The notes beneath the pieces are model-generated. The model was given only the letters and a program-made list of their open reading frames with translations, had not been told where the DNA came from and did no database searches. From an uncultured Erysipelotrichaceae bacterium (GTDB lineage Bacteria > Bacillota_I > Bacilli_A > RF39 > UBA660), in NCBI GenBank assembly GCA_902768065.1, contig CACXJP010000036.1, positions 1 to 15,363 of the forward strand: a DNA stretch of 15,363 nt, given 5' to 3'. Positions 13,608 through 15,363 of this stretch are shown in pieces. The stretch's first letter is position 1; the number at the start of each line of letters is the position of its first letter. Made by a program: the position numbers and the translations under genes.

Positions 13608-14609
13608 TTACCATTGGTCGCAGCCTGAATACCCACCAGCATTAACATAGCATCTTTTTGTTGAATCGCCATATATTATAATGTATACATATCCGTCAGT
13701 ATTTGCAGATCCGAAATCATTATTATCTGGATCTTTGCATTCAACTTTTCTGTCTGAAATTGTACAGTTTTCAGTACCAAAAGATGTTAATAATACTTCT
13801 TTATTTGATTCAAATACTGGCTTTTCATCTAGATTACTTTCCTTTATGTATCCTTTTAAATAATAAAGTTCATCATTTCTTATATATCCAACATCTAATC
13901 CCTTAGTTATTCCATTTACATATTTATCTTGAATAAACATTGGGTATCCATGATTTTGAATTGCGTCATTATAATTATCATATATATTATCTTGTGGTAA
14001 TTGACTATTCAAATTTATATTATCACCTATATAATATGCATATCCAGACCCCGGATTCTCAGTAGATTTCGGTGTGCCTCCTGTTGCAGATGCATTGTCT
14101 AATGGATTTGATATTAATTTTGTTGATACATCTGTTGATACTGCATTATCTATAGGACTTTTTATTATTTCTACTTTTACTGTTGCAAGTGTTGTTTCTC
14201 CTGCTTGTAGAATATTATTATCAATTGATTGTGTTACTTTAAAGTATTCAGGATTTGAATTTGTTATTTCTAGTGAGATGTCTGCACCTATTTTATTTGA
14301 ATTATTTTTTACTAAATATGTTGCTTGGGCATAGTCTCCAACTTTTGTTAGTCCTGATATAGTGAAATGAGCTAATGTTTTATCATAATAATCTACTATA
14401 GCAGTTCCACCTGCCCCAGGACTTCCTTTTATTCTTTGTGCAGATACAAATTGTACTTTAAATCTACTTTGATCTGGCGCTACACTTACTGTTCCATTAA
14501 ATAACAAATGAATTGAGGATGCTGCAGCATAACCAATTCCTAGAACAACAACAGCTATTAATACAAATAAAAAAATTTTGAATATTTTCTCATTTCCGCT
14601 ATTTTTCAT
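13608..14609 (-). CDS. Membrane-anchored or secreted beta-rich surface protein (TasA/camelysin-like N-terminus)
   Basis: This 333-residue protein has an N-terminal hydrophobic segment (about 10-29, ending LGIGYAAA), followed by a strand pattern with NGTVSV and SRFKVQF. This recalls the export region and first strands of TasA/camelysin-like (SipW-type) proteins. A first beta-rich domain (to about 155) includes DISLEITNSNPEYFKV. A Ser/Thr/Asn/Pro/Gly-rich linker (about 155-195) joins it to a second domain with four cysteines, in two close pairs (ENCTISDRKVEC and RCYVNAGGYSGC) near the C-terminal Trp. There is no sortase motif and no catalytic motif. ATG 14609 is chosen because AGGAG is 7 nt upstream; ATG 14615 is too near. 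It has its own promoter and terminator. A structural or adhesive surface role is inference. Confidence 0.8.
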   Translation of the reverse strand: MKNSGNEKIFKIFLFVLIAVVVLGIGYAAASSIHLLFNGTVSVAPDQSRFKVQFVSAQRIKGSPGAGGTAIVDYYDKTLAHFTISGLTKVGDYAQATYLVKNNSNKIGADISLEITNSNPEYFKVTQSIDNNILQAGETTLATVKVEIIKSPIDNAVSTDVSTKLISNPLDNASATGGTPKSTENPGSGYAYYIGDNINLNSQLPQDNIYDNYNDAIQNHGYPMFIQDKYVNGITKGLDVGYIRNDELYYLKGYIKESNLDEKPVFESNKEVLLTSFGTENCTISDRKVECKDPDNNDFGSANTDGYVYIIIYGDSTKRCYVNAGGYSGCDQW

Positions 14610-14640
14610 ATTCATTCTCCTATTATTACACTATATTAAT

Positions 14641-14668
14641 ATCATATCATAACATGAGAAAAAGTCAA
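14641..14668 (-). promoter_or_regulatory. Promoter of the surface-protein gene
   Basis: On the minus strand TTGACT (14668-14663), 16 nt, then TATGAT (14646-14641). This predicts transcription start near 14634 and a leader of about 25 nt containing AGGAG. Confidence 0.65.
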
Positions 14669-14675
14669 TTTTAAT

Positions 14676-14705
14676 AAAAAAAATTATGCATTAAGCATAA
14701 CTTTT
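14676..14705 (-). terminator. Intrinsic terminator of the four-helix membrane protein gene
   Basis: On the minus strand AAAAGTTATGC pairs with GCATAATTTTT (11 bp with one G-U) around a 5-nt loop, and the U-run continues to 14676. The stop codon TAA (14691-14693) lies in the loop. Confidence 0.82.
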
Positions 14706-15194
14706 AAGTGTCTTATTTGACGTTGTTGTAACTCTTTTTCTTGTTGTTTTTCTCTTTCTTTTTCTTGTTGCAGTTACAGTTGTTAATTTAATATTAAATA
14801 ACTTACAATACTTATTGAATACTCTTTTATTGTATATCTTAACAATGTTAGTAAATCTAATAATACATTTTACTAATTCAAGTACTCCAATTACTATTAA
14901 TCCTGCAAACGGAATATACATATTAACTAATACTGCTAGTGCAATTTCTCCAATCATATATGCAATATACATATACTTGATATTTTTCTTATATACTATA
15001 AATAGTAATAATTCTATACCAATAATTAGTATTTCTGAAATAATACAAGCAACAAATAATCCTTTTTTTAATATTGCTAAATCAACATTTAAACCTTCAA
15101 TTGATATTTTAGCAAGAGCTATCATTGATATAGCAATTACAAATATAGAGATTATTTCTATTATATTTAATATACTATTTAATTTTTTATTCAT
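14691..15194 (-). CDS. Four-helix membrane protein with strongly basic C-terminal tail
   Basis: I do not recognise this 167-residue protein. It has four hydrophobic helices (about 8-29, 44-68, 74-91 and 94-112), short loops, and then a cytoplasmic-type basic segment. The last 32 residues contain 12 Lys/Arg, with RKRKRK at 144-149 and RKR at 152-154, among many Thr, so the tail resembles a nucleic-acid- or polyanion-binding extension. No catalytic residues stand out. The start ATG 15194 is served by GGGGTG. It has its own promoter and terminator and so is a single-gene unit. The function is unknown; the positive tail suggests contact with RNA, DNA, ribosomes or anionic lipid. Confidence 0.82.
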   Translation of the reverse strand: MNKKLNSILNIIEIISIFVIAISMIALAKISIEGLNVDLAILKKGLFVACIISEILIIGIELLLFIVYKKNIKYMYIAYMIGEIALAVLVNMYIPFAGLIVIGVLELVKCIIRFTNIVKIYNKRVFNKYCKLFNIKLTTVTATRKRKRKTTRKRVTTTSNKTLKSYA

Positions 15195-15202
15195 AATAAC
15201 AC

Positions 15203-15237
15203 CCCATTAATAGTTCAATATTATAACACATAATGGG
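15203..15237. repeat. 7-bp inverted repeat flanking the -10 box
   Basis: CCCATTA (15203-15209) and TAATGGG (15231-15237) are perfect complements 21 nt apart. They bracket the -10 and the predicted transcription start of the four-helix protein gene, so an operator is possible. The spacing (28 bp centre to centre) is larger than for most simple dimeric sites. Confidence 0.35.
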
Positions 15238-15248
15238 TTTTTTGTAAA
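15220..15248 (-). promoter_or_regulatory. Promoter of the four-helix membrane protein gene
   Basis: On the minus strand TTTACA (15248-15243), 17 nt, then TATAAT (15225-15220) with upstream TG (TGTTATAAT). This is the best promoter on this strand in the window. The predicted start is near 15213, giving a leader of about 19 nt. Confidence 0.78.
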
Positions 15249-15284
15249 GTTTACTTAAGGATTGGATAGTGTTTCCAAAGTGGG

Positions 15285-15308
15285 GAGATTTATAAATAAT
15301 CTCTTTTT
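15285..15308 (+). terminator. Possible intrinsic terminator, rightward
   Basis: GAGATT (15285-15290) pairs with AATCTC (15298-15303) around a 7-nt loop, followed by five U residues. The stem is short and no rightward gene precedes it, so it may be chance. From 15249 to 15363 I see no gene. A TATAAT at 15345-15350 could belong to a rightward promoter leading out of the window. Confidence 0.4.
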
Positions 15309-15363
15309 AAATCAATAAAAAAGGTTAAAACCTAAAAAATGCTTTATAATTGAGTTGTCTAAA

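Noticed and set aside
14815..15210. Long plus-strand frame opposite the four-helix membrane protein
   Set aside because: It is the antisense of a gene with promoter, ribosome site and terminator; no plus-strand ribosome site.
1..15363. Alternative genetic code with TGA as Trp, as in Mycoplasma relatives
   Set aside because: TGA ends several genes at sensible places, including ATGA overlaps at 978, 5398 and 11279, and conserved Trp residues use TGG.
15340..15363. Rightward promoter around TATAAT 15345-15350
   Set aside because: No acceptable -35 at 16-18 nt and the supposed gene lies beyond the window; noted only as possible.
1..15363. CRISPR array, insertion sequence, prophage or tRNA gene
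   Set aside because: No regularly spaced repeats, transposase or integrase motifs, or cloverleaf-like sequence were seen; the HD protein alone is not evidence of a prophage.

Overview
The window is AT-rich, tightly packed bacterial chromosome that reads as a low-GC Bacillota (Firmicutes), probably of the Bacilli/Mollicutes-neighbouring kind found in gut communities. The evidence is AGGAGG-type ribosome sites, lepA and hemW in one operon, YlbJ- and YlbL-type proteins, a SpoIIID-like regulator and very low GC. TGA serves as a normal stop here (for example at the ends of the response regulator, the first pseudopilin and the SpoIIID-like gene) and Trp is TGG, so the standard bacterial code applies. 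The taxonomic placement is inference. No rRNA, tRNA, CRISPR array or insertion sequence was seen.

Layout. (1) 1-1646, minus strand: an OmpR-family response regulator overlapping by 4 nt a sensor histidine kinase that runs off the left edge. (2) 1647-1959: a gene-free gap holding a likely promoter, a tandem 10-bp direct repeat, a distant third copy of it, and three orphan AGGAGG motifs. (3) 1960-3787, minus: a membrane-anchored protein of unknown function, co-transcribed downstream of a YlbL-type PDZ/Lon-like protease. (4) 3829-4704, plus: a YlbJ-type membrane protein, divergent from ylbL. (5) 4691-8258: a small type IV pilus/type II secretion-like locus, with two overlapping pseudopilin genes (minus) and a divergent GspE/ComGA-type ATPase (plus) carrying a long Gln/Thr/Ala-rich tail. 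An in-frame TAA cuts the last 18 codons off this tail. (6) 8290-9502, minus: dTMP kinase behind a small anchored surface protein. (7) 9563-13526, minus: lepA, a tandem SpoIIID-like regulator, hemW, and an HD-domain protein. (8) 13608-15194, minus: a secreted or anchored beta-rich protein and a four-helix membrane protein with a strongly basic tail. (9) 15249-15363: no gene seen; a possible terminator for a rightward transcript.

How the parts fit. Housekeeping genes (lepA, hemW, tmk) alternate with envelope and sporulation-linked genes (ylbJ, ylbL, SpoIIID-like) and surface genes. Transcription units are bounded by clear intrinsic terminators, several of which include the stop codon. Many minus-strand units seem to start from extended -10 promoters (TGnTATAAT) only about 10-20 nt upstream of the start codon. 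No complete new defence or mobile system is evident. The points most worth following up are the interrupted ATPase tail, the tandem SpoIIID-like protein between lepA and hemW, the compact pseudopilin/ATPase locus, and the repeat-bearing gap upstream of the two-component system.
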